NCBI RefSeq assembly: GCF_034670185.1
Contig: NZ_JAXMNY010000007.1
Span: 1-64,000 of the forward strand
Length of the DNA: 64,000 nucleotides
Direction of reading: 5' to 3'
DNA from: Nisaea sp.
GTDB lineage: Bacteria; Pseudomonadota; Alphaproteobacteria; Thalassobaculales; Thalassobaculaceae
The number at the start of each line of letters is the position of its first letter. Position 1 is the stretch's first letter. Of this stretch, positions 32,477 to 42,737 are shown one piece after another. Both the position numbers and the translations under genes were made by a program. The notes under the pieces are model-generated. The model was not told where the DNA came from, did no database searches, and worked only from the letters and a program-made list of their open reading frames with translations.

Positions 32477-33880
32477 TTAGGAATTACCTAGCTCGTTCCC
32501 GACCATGTTCTCCGGACGCACCCAGGCATCGTATTCTTCAGCCGTCACCAGACCGAGCCCGATTGCCGCCTCCTTGAGGCTTGTCCCCTCATTGAAGGCC
32601 TTCTTCGCAATCTGGGCCGCCTTGTCGTAGCCGATATGCGGATTGAGGGCCGTCACCAGCATCAGCGACTGTTCCATCAGCTGCTGGATACGCTCCTCGT
32701 TGGCCTCGATCCCGGCGACGCAATTGGTGGAGAAGCTGCGTGTTCCGTCAGCCAGCAACGCGACCGACTGCAGCAGATTGAAGATCATTACCGGCTTGAA
32801 GACATTGAGTTCGAAATGCCCGGTGGCCCCGGCCATGGTGATGGTGACGTGATTACCCATGATCTGGGCGCAGACCTGCGTCAGGGACTCGGACTGGGTC
32901 GGATTGACCTTGCCTGGCATGATCGACGAGCCGGGCTCGTTCGCGGGAAGTTGCAGCTCGCCAAGCCCGCTACGGGGGCCGCTACCCAGCATGCGAATAT
33001 CGTTCGCGATCTTCATGCAGCTCGCGGCCAGGACATTGAGAACACCCGACATCTCGACGATGGCATCATGCGCCGCAAGCGCCTCGAACTTGTTCACCGC
33101 GCTGGTAAACGGCAGGCCGGTCAGCTCCCTCACGCGCTCCACGAAACTCTCGGCAAAGCCCGGCGCCGCGTTAAGCCCCGTGCCAACCGCCGTGCCGCCC
33201 TGGGCCAGCTCCATCAGTCTCGGCAGAGCCCCGCGCACACGCTCGATCCCAAGCTCGATCTGCCGGGCATAGCCGGAGAACTCCTGCCCCAGCGTTACCG
33301 GCGTCGCGTCTTGCAGATGAGTGCGGCCGATCTTGACGATGCCGGAGAATTCCTCCGCCTTGGCTCGCAATGCTGTGTGAAATTCTTCCAACGCCGGCAG
33401 CAGCGCCCTGTCGATCTCGAGCACACCAGCAAGCGACATGGCGGTCGGGAAACTGTCGTTGGAGCTTTGCCCCATATTGACGTGATCGTTCGGGTGCACA
33501 GGCTGCTTGCTGCCGACAACGCCACCCATCAGCTCGATGGCCCGGTTCGAAATCACCTCGTTGAGGTTCATGTTCGTCTGGGTGCCTGAACCGGTCTGCC
33601 AGACCACCAGCGGGAAATGATCGTCGAGCCTGCCCGCGATCACCTCGTCGGCGGCCGCCACCATGGCCTTGCCGCGTTCCGCGTCCAGCTTGCCAAGGTC
33701 CATATTGGCAAGCGCCGCGGCCTTCTTCTGGATCGCGAATGCGCGGATCAGAGCCGACGGCATTCGCTCCCCGCCGATCTTGAAGTTTTGCAGGGACCTT
33801 TGCGTCTGGGCTCCCCAGTAACGGTCCGCCGGAACGGACATCTCGCCCATTGTGTCGGTTTCAATACGTGTATCGGTCAT
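32477..33880 (-). CDS. fumC: Fumarate hydratase class II
   Basis: This 467-residue tetrameric, iron-free fumarase interconverts fumarate and malate in the TCA cycle. Signatures include RIETDTMGEMSVPADRYWGAQTQR at the N-terminus, GSGTQTNMNLNEVI, GRTHLQDATPVTLGQEFSGY, and the fumarate lyase signature GSSIMPGKVNPTQSE. The length matches FumC. A GGAG lies nine bases before the ATG. It stands alone between an intergenic hairpin and an unrelated SDR gene, so it is likely monocistronic. Oxidative-stress regulation is common for class II enzymes but not visible here. Confidence 0.96.
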   Translation of the reverse strand: MTDTRIETDTMGEMSVPADRYWGAQTQRSLQNFKIGGERMPSALIRAFAIQKKAAALANMDLGKLDAERGKAMVAAADEVIAGRLDDHFPLVVWQTGSGTQTNMNLNEVISNRAIELMGGVVGSKQPVHPNDHVNMGQSSNDSFPTAMSLAGVLEIDRALLPALEEFHTALRAKAEEFSGIVKIGRTHLQDATPVTLGQEFSGYARQIELGIERVRGALPRLMELAQGGTAVGTGLNAAPGFAESFVERVRELTGLPFTSAVNKFEALAAHDAIVEMSGVLNVLAASCMKIANDIRMLGSGPRSGLGELQLPANEPGSSIMPGKVNPTQSESLTQVCAQIMGNHVTITMAGATGHFELNVFKPVMIFNLLQSVALLADGTRSFSTNCVAGIEANEERIQQLMEQSLMLVTALNPHIGYDKAAQIAKKAFNEGTSLKEAAIGLGLVTAEEYDAWVRPENMVGNELGNS

Positions 33881-34104
33881 GAAAGACTCTCCGAATGCAC
33901 CCTGTGGGTTCGGTAAATTTTCCGACCAGCCTTACTCCCTGAACCGTGGCGCCGCGTCAATTTCTCGCGTCCGGCAGCCCCAGTCCCGTCCACCTTAAGC
34001 GGCGGATCATCTCCCCCTGAAATGCCCGCAATGACGCTGAAGCGCAAGTGCGCGCGATCAAGGCGTGCGTCACAGCGGGTTATCGACACATACCAGTCCC
34101 GATC

Positions 34105-34815
34105 TCACCAGGGAACGGAAGCGCCTCGCCAATCGAAGAAACCGCCGGTGTCTTCCTTTTTCAGACGATCAAGAACAGTCAGCAAATTGGCAGCCGCGGC
34201 AGCCGGGCTGTGCAAATCCAATCCCTGTTTTGTAAAAGGTACGGACAGTTGGGTGTCCACCGTTCCCGGATGCAATGCGACACAGACGGCCTCTGGAGCG
34301 CGGCGAGCCAGCTCCACGGATGCCGTCCGAACAGTCTGGTTGAGCGCCGCTTTCGAGGCGCGATAACCATACCAGCCGCCGAGGCGGTTATCGCCAATGG
34401 ACCCGACCCGCGCGGATAATGTTGCAAAGACCGTTTTTCCTGTGCGTGGGAGTCTCGGCAGGAAGTGCTTCATGAGCAGCGCCGGCCCGATCGCATTTAT
34501 GGCAAAAGCGGTCGCAAGCTTCTGCGCATCGAGTTCACGCCAGGTTTTCTCCGGGCCCTCACCGTCCTGATGAAGAAACCCGGTCGCGTCGACAACCAGT
34601 CGAATCTCACCTTCCGCTGCAGCCGCCTTTGCCGCACGTTCCAGGCTGGCCTCATCGGTAAGATCAATGGCAAGAGGGCTGCTGCGGCTGAAACCGAGAA
34701 CTGTCTTGAAACGATCCGTGTCGTTCAGGATTGAGACCAGCGCCGATCCGATGCCGCCGGATGCTCCAATCACCACGGCCACGCCGCCAGGAGAGAAGGA
34801 TTCAAACGCGCACAT
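34105..34815 (-). CDS. Short-chain dehydrogenase, C-factor/CsgA-like
   Basis: This 236-residue SDR has VAVVIGASGGIGSALVSIL near its N-terminus, LGFSRSSPL (possible NADP preference at the Arg), INAIGPALLMKHFLPRL, and the catalytic YGYRASKAALNQ. The last, with Arg before Ala-Ser-Lys, is usual in C-factor-like proteins. The end FFDWRGASVPW is the typical C-factor tail. The substrate is unknown. It lies seven bases downstream of the DCC-family gene, so the two likely form an operon. Upstream (33881-34104) I see nothing recognisable. Confidence 0.87.
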   Translation of the reverse strand: MCAFESFSPGGVAVVIGASGGIGSALVSILNDTDRFKTVLGFSRSSPLAIDLTDEASLERAAKAAAAEGEIRLVVDATGFLHQDGEGPEKTWRELDAQKLATAFAINAIGPALLMKHFLPRLPRTGKTVFATLSARVGSIGDNRLGGWYGYRASKAALNQTVRTASVELARRAPEAVCVALHPGTVDTQLSVPFTKQGLDLHSPAAAAANLLTVLDRLKKEDTGGFFDWRGASVPW

Positions 34816-34822
34816 TGCAGGT

Positions 34823-35215
34823 CTAGTCTTTCCGGATCAGGTGTCGGGCGCGCTGAAATGTCTGTGCGAGCCACGGACGTATCGGCAGGAACAGACGGTA
34901 GCCAAATTCAAGCAGCGGCGTCAGACCCGGTAGCGATGCAATCCTGGCCACCCATCTCCATCCAGGCAATTGCCGCCAGACCTCTACGAAGGCGGCGGCG
35001 CCTGAGCGTATCTGTCCGTCTTTCCCAATGATGTGGAAACGCCTCATTGCCGTTTCCCTGTCGAGGTCCGGCGGCATTACCGCATTGGAAACGGACACAT
35101 CCACGAGGCATAACGCTCCCTCCACATCATGCTGCCGGTACATATGAATTTCCGACTGGCAGAGAGGGCAGGAGCCGTCAAAAAAGATAATTGTCTGGCT
35201 TTCCTTGTCCGTCAT
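34823..35215 (-). CDS. DCC-family thiol-disulfide oxidoreductase-like protein (DUF393)
   Basis: This 130-residue protein begins TIIFFDGSCPLCQSEIHMY, containing the characteristic CxxC (CPLC) after FFDG. LVDVSVSNAV, RFHIIGKDGQIRSGAAAFVEVW and RPWLAQTFQRAR follow, all usual for DUF393. The thioredoxin-like fold suggests thiol chemistry, but the biochemical role is unproven. The ATG at 35215 has GGCGGAA just upstream; an extension to 35251 lacks homology. It is followed by the C-factor-like SDR gene. Confidence 0.88.
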   Translation of the reverse strand: MTDKESQTIIFFDGSCPLCQSEIHMYRQHDVEGALCLVDVSVSNAVMPPDLDRETAMRRFHIIGKDGQIRSGAAAFVEVWRQLPGWRWVARIASLPGLTPLLEFGYRLFLPIRPWLAQTFQRARHLIRKD

Positions 35216-35323
35216 TTTCCGCCTCGCTCGATGAATTCTCGCTGACCTCACATTGCGTTTTACGCTGCAGTGCTGGCGGCAGATCTATTTGCAGCCTGCC
35301 GGCCACCAACTGGTTTACTTGCT

Positions 35324-36589
35324 TCAGGCCGCCTCGGCAGCTCGCGCCGGCCCTCTCCTGTCGAGCTGCAGCCAAAGAAAGACAGCAACCGAGAGATTAA
35401 GCAGGTTCCAGGCGACGCCATTCAGGAAGGCGGCATCGTAGGACAGGGTGAGGTCATAGATCTTGCCAGACATCCAGCCACCGAGTGCCATGCCGAGCAG
35501 CGTTGCTGACAGGACGAGCCCCACCCGTGTCCCCGCCTCTGCCGCCGGAAAGACCCGCCGCACGATGAGCGCATAGGTCGGCACGATGCCGCCCTGCGCC
35601 AAACCGAACAGGGCGGAGACGGCGTAAAGGGAAATCAGACCGGTAAAGGGCAGGAACAGCAGCAGCGACAGACCCTGCATGACCGAAGACAGGATCAGCG
35701 TCGGCAAGGCACCGATCCGGTCGGCGATCCAGCCGAAGAGAAGCCGGCTGACAATGCCGGTCGCGAGCATCAGGGAGAGCATTTCCGCGCCCCGTGCCGT
35801 GCCGTAACCGAGATCCGCACAATAAGCGACGATATGCACTTGAGGCATCGCCATGGCGACACAACAGCTGATACCGGCAACCAGCAGCAACCCTTGCACG
35901 GCGGAGCGGGGCAAGGCGCTTTCATAGCTCTCCTGCAGGCCACCGGCCTTCGTGCCGGACACTGTGCCAGGCTGTGGCACAGGTGCCGTGGGGCTGCGTT
36001 CACGCAAAGCCGCCGACAGCGGCAGCAACGTGCAGAGACAGATTCCCGCAATGATCATATGCGTGTCGCGCCAGCCGTAAGCATCGACGAAATACTGGAC
36101 CATCGGCGGCCAGACCGTGCCGGCGAGATAGCTCCCGCTGGCCCCGATGGCGACAGCAATCCCGCGACGGCGCTGGAACCAGTGCGTCACATCGGAGATC
36201 ACCGGCCCGAAGCTGGCCGAGCTGCCGAGCATGCCGATCAGCACCCCCTGAAGCATCGCGAACTGCCAGAGAGTTTCCGCCTGGGCCGAGAGCGCATAAC
36301 CGAGCGCGAGGGCGACCGCCCCGAAACGCAGGGGCACCACGATGCCATAGCGGTCCGCCAGCCGTCCCATCAGGATGCCGCCGACGGCGAAGCCGATCAT
36401 GGTGATCGTATAGGGCAGCGACGCATCGGCCCGCGCCAAGTTAAAGTCCGCCTCGACCGCCGGCAGGATGACTACGACGGACCACAGGCCAACACCACCG
36501 ACCATGCTGATCAGCAGAGACATCGAGAGACGGAACCAGGCGTAGGGACTGTCGACTTCCCGCACCGCAAGTATGGAGGCGACGTTCAT
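35324..36589 (-). CDS. Major facilitator superfamily transporter
   Basis: This 421-residue carrier has 12 predicted helices and the MFS loop 2-3 motif GGILMGRLADRYGIVVPLRFG at about residues 70-90. A second-half counterpart is LLFGWIADRIGALPTLIL. It opens with a helix after VDSPYAWFRLSMSLLI. The pattern (oxalate/formate-type or monocarboxylate-type MFS) suggests an organic anion. No metabolic partner lies next to it: fumC and SDR genes lie downstream with a 108-base gap from the DCC gene. The substrate is unknown. Confidence 0.88.
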   Translation of the reverse strand: MNVASILAVREVDSPYAWFRLSMSLLISMVGGVGLWSVVVILPAVEADFNLARADASLPYTITMIGFAVGGILMGRLADRYGIVVPLRFGAVALALGYALSAQAETLWQFAMLQGVLIGMLGSSASFGPVISDVTHWFQRRRGIAVAIGASGSYLAGTVWPPMVQYFVDAYGWRDTHMIIAGICLCTLLPLSAALRERSPTAPVPQPGTVSGTKAGGLQESYESALPRSAVQGLLLVAGISCCVAMAMPQVHIVAYCADLGYGTARGAEMLSLMLATGIVSRLLFGWIADRIGALPTLILSSVMQGLSLLLFLPFTGLISLYAVSALFGLAQGGIVPTYALIVRRVFPAAEAGTRVGLVLSATLLGMALGGWMSGKIYDLTLSYDAAFLNGVAWNLLNLSVAVFLWLQLDRRGPARAAEAA

Positions 36590-36701
36590 TACAATGACTG
36601 GCCTAAACTGAAAGAGGCTTTGGAACAGGTTAGCGTGAGCCAGGAAGCATGATAGCCGAGGATCGGTGTGCCACTCCGCCTCACGGCTACCAGTTCACAC
36701 A

Positions 36702-37391
36702 CTAGATTTCGTCAGCATAGGCGGTCGACTCATAATTTTTAGTGCGCTCAAGAGCATCCAGCCAATAGCCGGAACTGATGATCTCAAGCTTTACGGCGTC
36801 TTCGCCAACCGGCTCCGCGCGCACGGTCCAGACAACCTCGGCTGCATTGGGAAACGACTTTCCAGACAACTGATCACCATACAACCGGTGCAATATGGCG
36901 TGGTCATCCATACCGTCCGCCAGCAGCCGCACCAGAAATGACTCGTTGTTGACGTTCTTCAAAAGGTGCTTCGCGCCAGCGCCGGTCGCCGTGACCTGAA
37001 GCTCCAGGCGAACCGCATCGGGTTTCGGGAAAGATTTGGGAAGAGCCGCATACAGCAGGCTTCCTGCATTGAAGAACCGTTCGTGCAGGTTGGAATTCGA
37101 GTATTCCTCCCAGAGTTTCTCGTCTTGCATCTCACCGGCAGCATTACGCATCTGACCGTCGCGAAGGACGTCTGCCATGTCGTGCTTCAGCACCTGGTAC
37201 GCCGCCTCTTCAGGCTCCAGATCCTGCAGCGACAAGATGCACATCTCACGCTTCTCGTCGTCGCTCAGCCCAGACTGGTCACCGTATTCCATGGCCTCGA
37301 GCAGCGCCTCGAAGTCACGTGTTGTCCGTGCCCCGCCTATTTCCAGAATGTTGGAGAAGTGAAGCACCTGAACCTTGTATGTATCGACCAT
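36702..37391 (-). CDS. Hypothetical protein, soluble
   Basis: I do not recognise this 229-residue protein. It is acidic and soluble, with no signal peptide or membrane segment. An N-terminal segment MVDTYKVQVLHFSNILEIGG and a helical region rich in Glu/Asp (EALLEAMEYGDQSGLSDDEKREM) are visible. The second half has ALPKSFPKPDAVRLELQVTA and EVVWTVRAEPVGEDAVKLEI, resembling beta-strands of a small sandwich. It is isolated between the MFS gene and the divergent CoA-transferase. Codon use looks like its neighbours. The function is unknown. Confidence 0.6.
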   Translation of the reverse strand: MVDTYKVQVLHFSNILEIGGARTTRDFEALLEAMEYGDQSGLSDDEKREMCILSLQDLEPEEAAYQVLKHDMADVLRDGQMRNAAGEMQDEKLWEEYSNSNLHERFFNAGSLLYAALPKSFPKPDAVRLELQVTATGAGAKHLLKNVNNESFLVRLLADGMDDHAILHRLYGDQLSGKSFPNAAEVVWTVRAEPVGEDAVKLEIISSGYWLDALERTKNYESTAYADEI

Positions 37392-37720
37392 TCGCGATCA
37401 GCTTTCATTCGCGCAACCACGCGGGTTGGCACGCAACGATTCCGCCCCGGTCGACGGAACCGATATGAAGATTTCCGGATACGGTATTTTGGAAGAGATT
37501 ATTCAGAGGACGGCTGTTTTGGCGACTAAAATCGCATTATGGAGAGGAGGAATCTGGAATAGAAATCGTCGATATCACACCCCATTCCCTCCTTGCATAA
37601 TAGACATACAAAAATCCGAACTATTCACCGCACCCACTGCACCATAAACAGAAAGAAACGACCGGGTTCATCAATCCGGCGAACAGCTGCGAAACGCAAA
37701 GAGCTGCAGGGAACCGCCGC
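37392..37720. other. Intergenic region, no gene seen
   Basis: About 330 bases between the divergent hypothetical gene and the CoA-transferase. It is mixed in composition, with an AT-rich patch at 37480-37640. It contains no convincing coding sequence, hairpin or palindrome and probably holds two promoters. Confidence 0.5.
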
Positions 37721-38922
<1,202 letters not shown>

Positions 38923-39064
38923 CCAGGAAAGCGTCTTCCCCGGCCAGACGAGCGGACTGCATGCGCATCAGTGTGCCCGGCGCACTCAATCCTCGTTGGC
39001 AGGGTGATTGAGCTGGTCTATGGATTATGAATAGGTGCCCCATCACCGATTTCTCCGCTAGGAC

Positions 39065-41362
39065 ATGGCCATGAAGTTCCGCTTCCCCATCGTTATCATC
39101 GACGAAGATTTTCGCTCCGAGAACTCGTCCGGCCTGGGCATTCGTGCCATCGCGCAAGCCATCGAAGCCGAGGGTTTCGAAGTGCTCGGAGCGACAGGTT
39201 ACGGGGACCTGTCGCAATTCGCGCAGCAGCAATCGCGCGCCAGCGCCTTCGTTCTGTCGATCGACGACGAGGAATTCACCCCGGGACCCGATCTCGATCC
39301 GGCAGTTCTGAACCTGCGCACCTTCATCGAGGAAGTACGCTGGAAGAACGCCGACGTGCCGATCTATATCTACGGCGAGACCAAGACCAGCCGACACATC
39401 CCGAACGATATCCTGCGCGAGCTGCACGGCTTCATCCACATGTTCGAGGACACGCCGGAATTCGTGGCGCGCCACATCATTCGCGAAGCCAAGGGCTATC
39501 TCGAAGGCATCCAGCCGCCCTTTTTCAAAGCCCTGCTCGACTATGCTGAGGATGGCTCCTACTCGTGGCATTGCCCCGGCCATTCGGGAGGCGTCGCCTT
39601 CCTGAAAAGCCCGATCGGCCAGATGTATCATCAGTTCTACGGTGAGAACATGCTGCGCGCCGACGTCTGCAACGCCGTGGAGGAGCTGGGTCAGCTGCTG
39701 GACCATAACGGCGCCATTGGTGCGTCAGAGCGCAATGCCGCACGCATTTTCAACGCCGACCATTGCTTCTTCGTGACCAACGGCACCTCGACCTCGAACA
39801 AGATGGTCTGGCACCATACCGTGGCGCCGGGCGACGTGGTCGTGGTGGATCGCAACTGTCACAAGTCGATCCTGCATTCGATCATCATGACCGGCGCCAT
39901 CCCGGTCTTCCTGAAACCGACACGGAACCATTTCGGTATCATCGGCCCAATCCTGCAGGCCGAGTTCGAGATCGAGTCGATCAAGGCAAAGATCCGCGCC
40001 AACCCGCTGCTCGAAGGCGTCGATGCTGACACGGTGAAGCCCCGAATCATGACGCTGACGCAGTCCACCTACGATGGCGTGCTCTACAATACGGAGACCA
40101 TCAAAGGCATGCTCGACGGTTATGTCGAGAACCTGCATTTCGATGAAGCCTGGCTGCCGCATGCCTCCTTCCACCCGTTCTACGGCACCTACCATTCGAT
40201 GGGCCGCAAGCGGGAACGGACGAAGCACTCAGTGACCTATGCCACGCAGTCCATTCACAAACTGCTGGCCGGGATCAGTCAGGCGAGCCACGTGCTGGTG
40301 CAGGATTCGCAGGAAGCCAAGCTGGACCGCCACCTCTTCAACGAAGCCTACCTGATGCATACGAGCACCAGCCCGCAATACAGCATCATCGCCAGCTGCG
40401 ATGTCGCCGCCGCCATGATGGAGCCGCCGGCGGGCACAGCACTGGTGGAGGAAAGCATCGCCGAGGCGCTCGATTTCCGCCGCGCGATGCGCAAGGTCGA
40501 CGAGGAATTCGGCGAAGACGACTGGTGGTTCCAGGTCTGGGGACCGGACGAGCTTGCCGATGAAGGTATCGGCAACACCAATGACTGGGTGCTGAAGAAG
40601 ACCGATGCGGACGGTGTCCAGGCTGCCGATGGCGAGGATTCCTGGCACGGCTTCGGCGACATGGCACCGGGCTTCAACCTGCTCGACCCGATCAAGGCCA
40701 CGATCGTTACGCCCGGCCTCAATCTGGACGGCCGCTTCGACGACTGGGGCATTCCCGCGTCCATCGTGACCAAATATCTGGCCGAACATGGCGTTGTGGT
40801 GGAGAAAACCGGTCTCTACAGCTTCTTTATCATGTTCACCATCGGCATCACCAAAGGCCGCTGGAACACGCTGCTGACCGCGCTGCAGCAGTTCAAGGAC
40901 GATTACGCAAAGAACCAGCCGATGTGGCGCACCATGCCCGAGTTCTGCGCCTCGCAGAAACGCTACGAGAACATGGGGCTGCGCGATCTCTGTCAGCACG
41001 TTCACGCGCTCTATGCCAAGTATGACGTGGCGATCCTGTCCACCGAGATGTATCTGAGCGACCTGACGCCGGCCATGATCCCCAGCGAGGCATTCTCCCA
41101 CATCGCCCGCCGCACGACGCAGCGCGTGCCGATCGACGCGCTCGAAGGGCGCATCACGACAAGCCTCGTCACGCCTTACCCGCCAGGCATTCCGTTGCTC
41201 ATTCCGGGCGAGGTGTTCAACGGGAAAATCGTCGAGTATCTGAAGTTCAACCGGGAATTCGCCCGCGAATGCCCAGGCTTCGAAACCGATATCCACGGTC
41301 TCGTGCAGGAGGTCGGAGAAGACGGCCAAATGCACTACTTCGCCGATTGCGTGGCCGAATGA
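39065..41362 (+). CDS. Orn/Lys/Arg decarboxylase, large PLP-dependent class
   Basis: This 765-residue decarboxylase has the N-terminal wing domain (to about 140) of the large fold-type-I family. The PLP core includes HCPGHSGGVAFLKSP near 168, FVTNGTSTSNKMVWH, and the lysine motif QSIHKLLAG at about 396-404. It decarboxylates lysine, ornithine or arginine, giving cadaverine, putrescine or agmatine; specificity cannot be read here. AGGA precedes the ATG (an in-frame ATG six bases downstream is possible). A strong bidirectional terminator separates it from puuB, which converges on it and would degrade its amine product. Confidence 0.93.
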   Translation: MAMKFRFPIVIIDEDFRSENSSGLGIRAIAQAIEAEGFEVLGATGYGDLSQFAQQQSRASAFVLSIDDEEFTPGPDLDPAVLNLRTFIEEVRWKNADVPIYIYGETKTSRHIPNDILRELHGFIHMFEDTPEFVARHIIREAKGYLEGIQPPFFKALLDYAEDGSYSWHCPGHSGGVAFLKSPIGQMYHQFYGENMLRADVCNAVEELGQLLDHNGAIGASERNAARIFNADHCFFVTNGTSTSNKMVWHHTVAPGDVVVVDRNCHKSILHSIIMTGAIPVFLKPTRNHFGIIGPILQAEFEIESIKAKIRANPLLEGVDADTVKPRIMTLTQSTYDGVLYNTETIKGMLDGYVENLHFDEAWLPHASFHPFYGTYHSMGRKRERTKHSVTYATQSIHKLLAGISQASHVLVQDSQEAKLDRHLFNEAYLMHTSTSPQYSIIASCDVAAAMMEPPAGTALVEESIAEALDFRRAMRKVDEEFGEDDWWFQVWGPDELADEGIGNTNDWVLKKTDADGVQAADGEDSWHGFGDMAPGFNLLDPIKATIVTPGLNLDGRFDDWGIPASIVTKYLAEHGVVVEKTGLYSFFIMFTIGITKGRWNTLLTALQQFKDDYAKNQPMWRTMPEFCASQKRYENMGLRDLCQHVHALYAKYDVAILSTEMYLSDLTPAMIPSEAFSHIARRTTQRVPIDALEGRITTSLVTPYPPGIPLLIPGEVFNGKIVEYLKFNREFARECPGFETDIHGLVQEVGEDGQMHYFADCVAE

Positions 41363-41392
41363 CCTGCACTGACTGACGCTGCTTGAAAACGA

Positions 41393-41420
41393 AAAGGCGC
41401 GGTTTCCGGACCGCGCCTTT
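41393..41420. terminator. Bidirectional intrinsic terminator
   Basis: AAAGGCGCGGT (41393-41403) and ACCGCGCCTTT (41410-41420) form an 11-bp perfect stem with a TTCCGG loop. T-rich tracts lie on both strands (TTTCTCTGTCT plus, TTTTCGTTTTC minus). It serves both the decarboxylase and the converging puuB gene. Confidence 0.92.
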
Positions 41421-41426
41421 CTCTGT

Positions 41427-42737
41427 CTAGATCCCCAGCTTGTCCCGCAGCGCGTACCACCACGAGCCCGCCGCCGAATAGGGCACCCGGAACATCCGGC
41501 CGCCCGGGAACGGGTACCACGGCACCTTCTCGAACACGTCGAACCGGGAACGGTCGCCATGGATGGCTTCCGAAAGGATACGGCCGAAAGTGTGGGAGCC
41601 GGTAACGCCATGGCCGCTATAGCCGTGCGCGAAATAAGTATTGTTTCCGATCCGGCCCATCTGCGGCACGCGGCTGAAGGAAAGGGCGAAATTCCCGCTC
41701 CAGGCGTAGTCGATCTTCACGCCCTTCAGTTGCGGGAACACCTTGTTCATATTCGGCAGCAGTTTGGCCCTGATATCGTGCGGGTCGGTGCCGCCATAGA
41801 CCGTTCCCCCGCCGAACAGCATCCGCTTGTCGGCGGAAAGGCGGAAATAGTCGAGAATGTAGCGCACATCCTCGACACAGACGTCGGTCGGGATCAGCTC
41901 GGCCGCGCGTGCCTCACCCAGGGGTTCGGTCGCCATGACCTGGGTCGAGACCGGCATGACCCGCGCCGTCAGCGTGGGCACCACATGCCCCAGATAGGCA
42001 TTGCCGCACAGCACAAGCGTCGAGCAGGTGATCGAGCCATCCGGCGTCTTCACAACAGGCTTTGCCGCGTCGGTATCGACATGCACGGCAGGCGTCTGCT
42101 CGTAGATTACCCCGCCCAGTTTCTCGAACGCGGTGGCCTCGCCGAGCGCAAGGTTGAGCGGATGCATATGACCGCCGGAACGGTCGATCACGCCGCCTGC
42201 ATAGACGTCCGAATTGATGTGTTTGCGGAGCTGCTCCTTGTCGAGCATTTCCTGATTGTTGATCCCGTAGCCCTGCCAGAGCTTAAGCCGCTCCTCCAGC
42301 TCCCGCATATGCGCGCCGGTATAGGCTGTGAAGACGTTGCCGTCCTTCAGATCGCACTGGATATCGTAGGTCTTCACCCGTTCGCGGATGATCTCGCCAC
42401 CTTCCTGCACGAGGCCGGCGACGAAATTGGCGGTGTCCGCGCCATAACGCTTCTTAATGGTTTGCAGGCTGGCATTCAGGCCGTTGACGATCTGCCCGCC
42501 ATTGCGCCCCGAGGCGCCCCATCCGATCCGGGCCGCCTCGATAATCGCGACCTTGTGCCCCTTCTCGGCCAGATGCAGCGCGGTCGAGAGCCCGCTATAG
42601 CCCGCGCCGACAACCAGAATGTCGACTTCAATATCGCCTTTCAGCGGCGGGCGCTCCGGCGACGGGTTGGCGCTGGCCGCATAGTAGCTACCAGTATGCG
42701 CGGTCACGCCCTCGAACATCTTTTCCGGACGGCTCAT
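41427..42737 (-). CDS. puuB: Gamma-glutamylputrescine oxidase-like FAD oxidoreductase
   Basis: This 436-residue DAO-family flavoprotein has the FAD motif DILVVGAGYSGLSTALHLAEKG at about residues 38-59, followed by RIGWGASGRNGGQIVNGLN, the segment typical of PuuB-type amine oxidases. PuuB oxidises gamma-glutamylputrescine to the aldehyde. The ATG at 42737 shares one base with the puuA stop (TGATG) and has GGAGG seven bases upstream; a GTG three bases earlier is less likely. The pair with puuA makes the assignment strong. The remaining steps (PuuC, PuuD) are not in the window. Confidence 0.9.
   Translation of the reverse strand: MSRPEKMFEGVTAHTGSYYAASANPSPERPPLKGDIEVDILVVGAGYSGLSTALHLAEKGHKVAIIEAARIGWGASGRNGGQIVNGLNASLQTIKKRYGADTANFVAGLVQEGGEIIRERVKTYDIQCDLKDGNVFTAYTGAHMRELEERLKLWQGYGINNQEMLDKEQLRKHINSDVYAGGVIDRSGGHMHPLNLALGEATAFEKLGGVIYEQTPAVHVDTDAAKPVVKTPDGSITCSTLVLCGNAYLGHVVPTLTARVMPVSTQVMATEPLGEARAAELIPTDVCVEDVRYILDYFRLSADKRMLFGGGTVYGGTDPHDIRAKLLPNMNKVFPQLKGVKIDYAWSGNFALSFSRVPQMGRIGNNTYFAHGYSGHGVTGSHTFGRILSEAIHGDRSRFDVFEKVPWYPFPGGRMFRVPYSAAGSWWYALRDKLGI

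Noticed and set aside
40229..41611. 460-codon minus-strand frame opposite the decarboxylase
   Set aside because: It overlaps a textbook PLP decarboxylase and the terminator at 41393-41420, which a real gene would not span.
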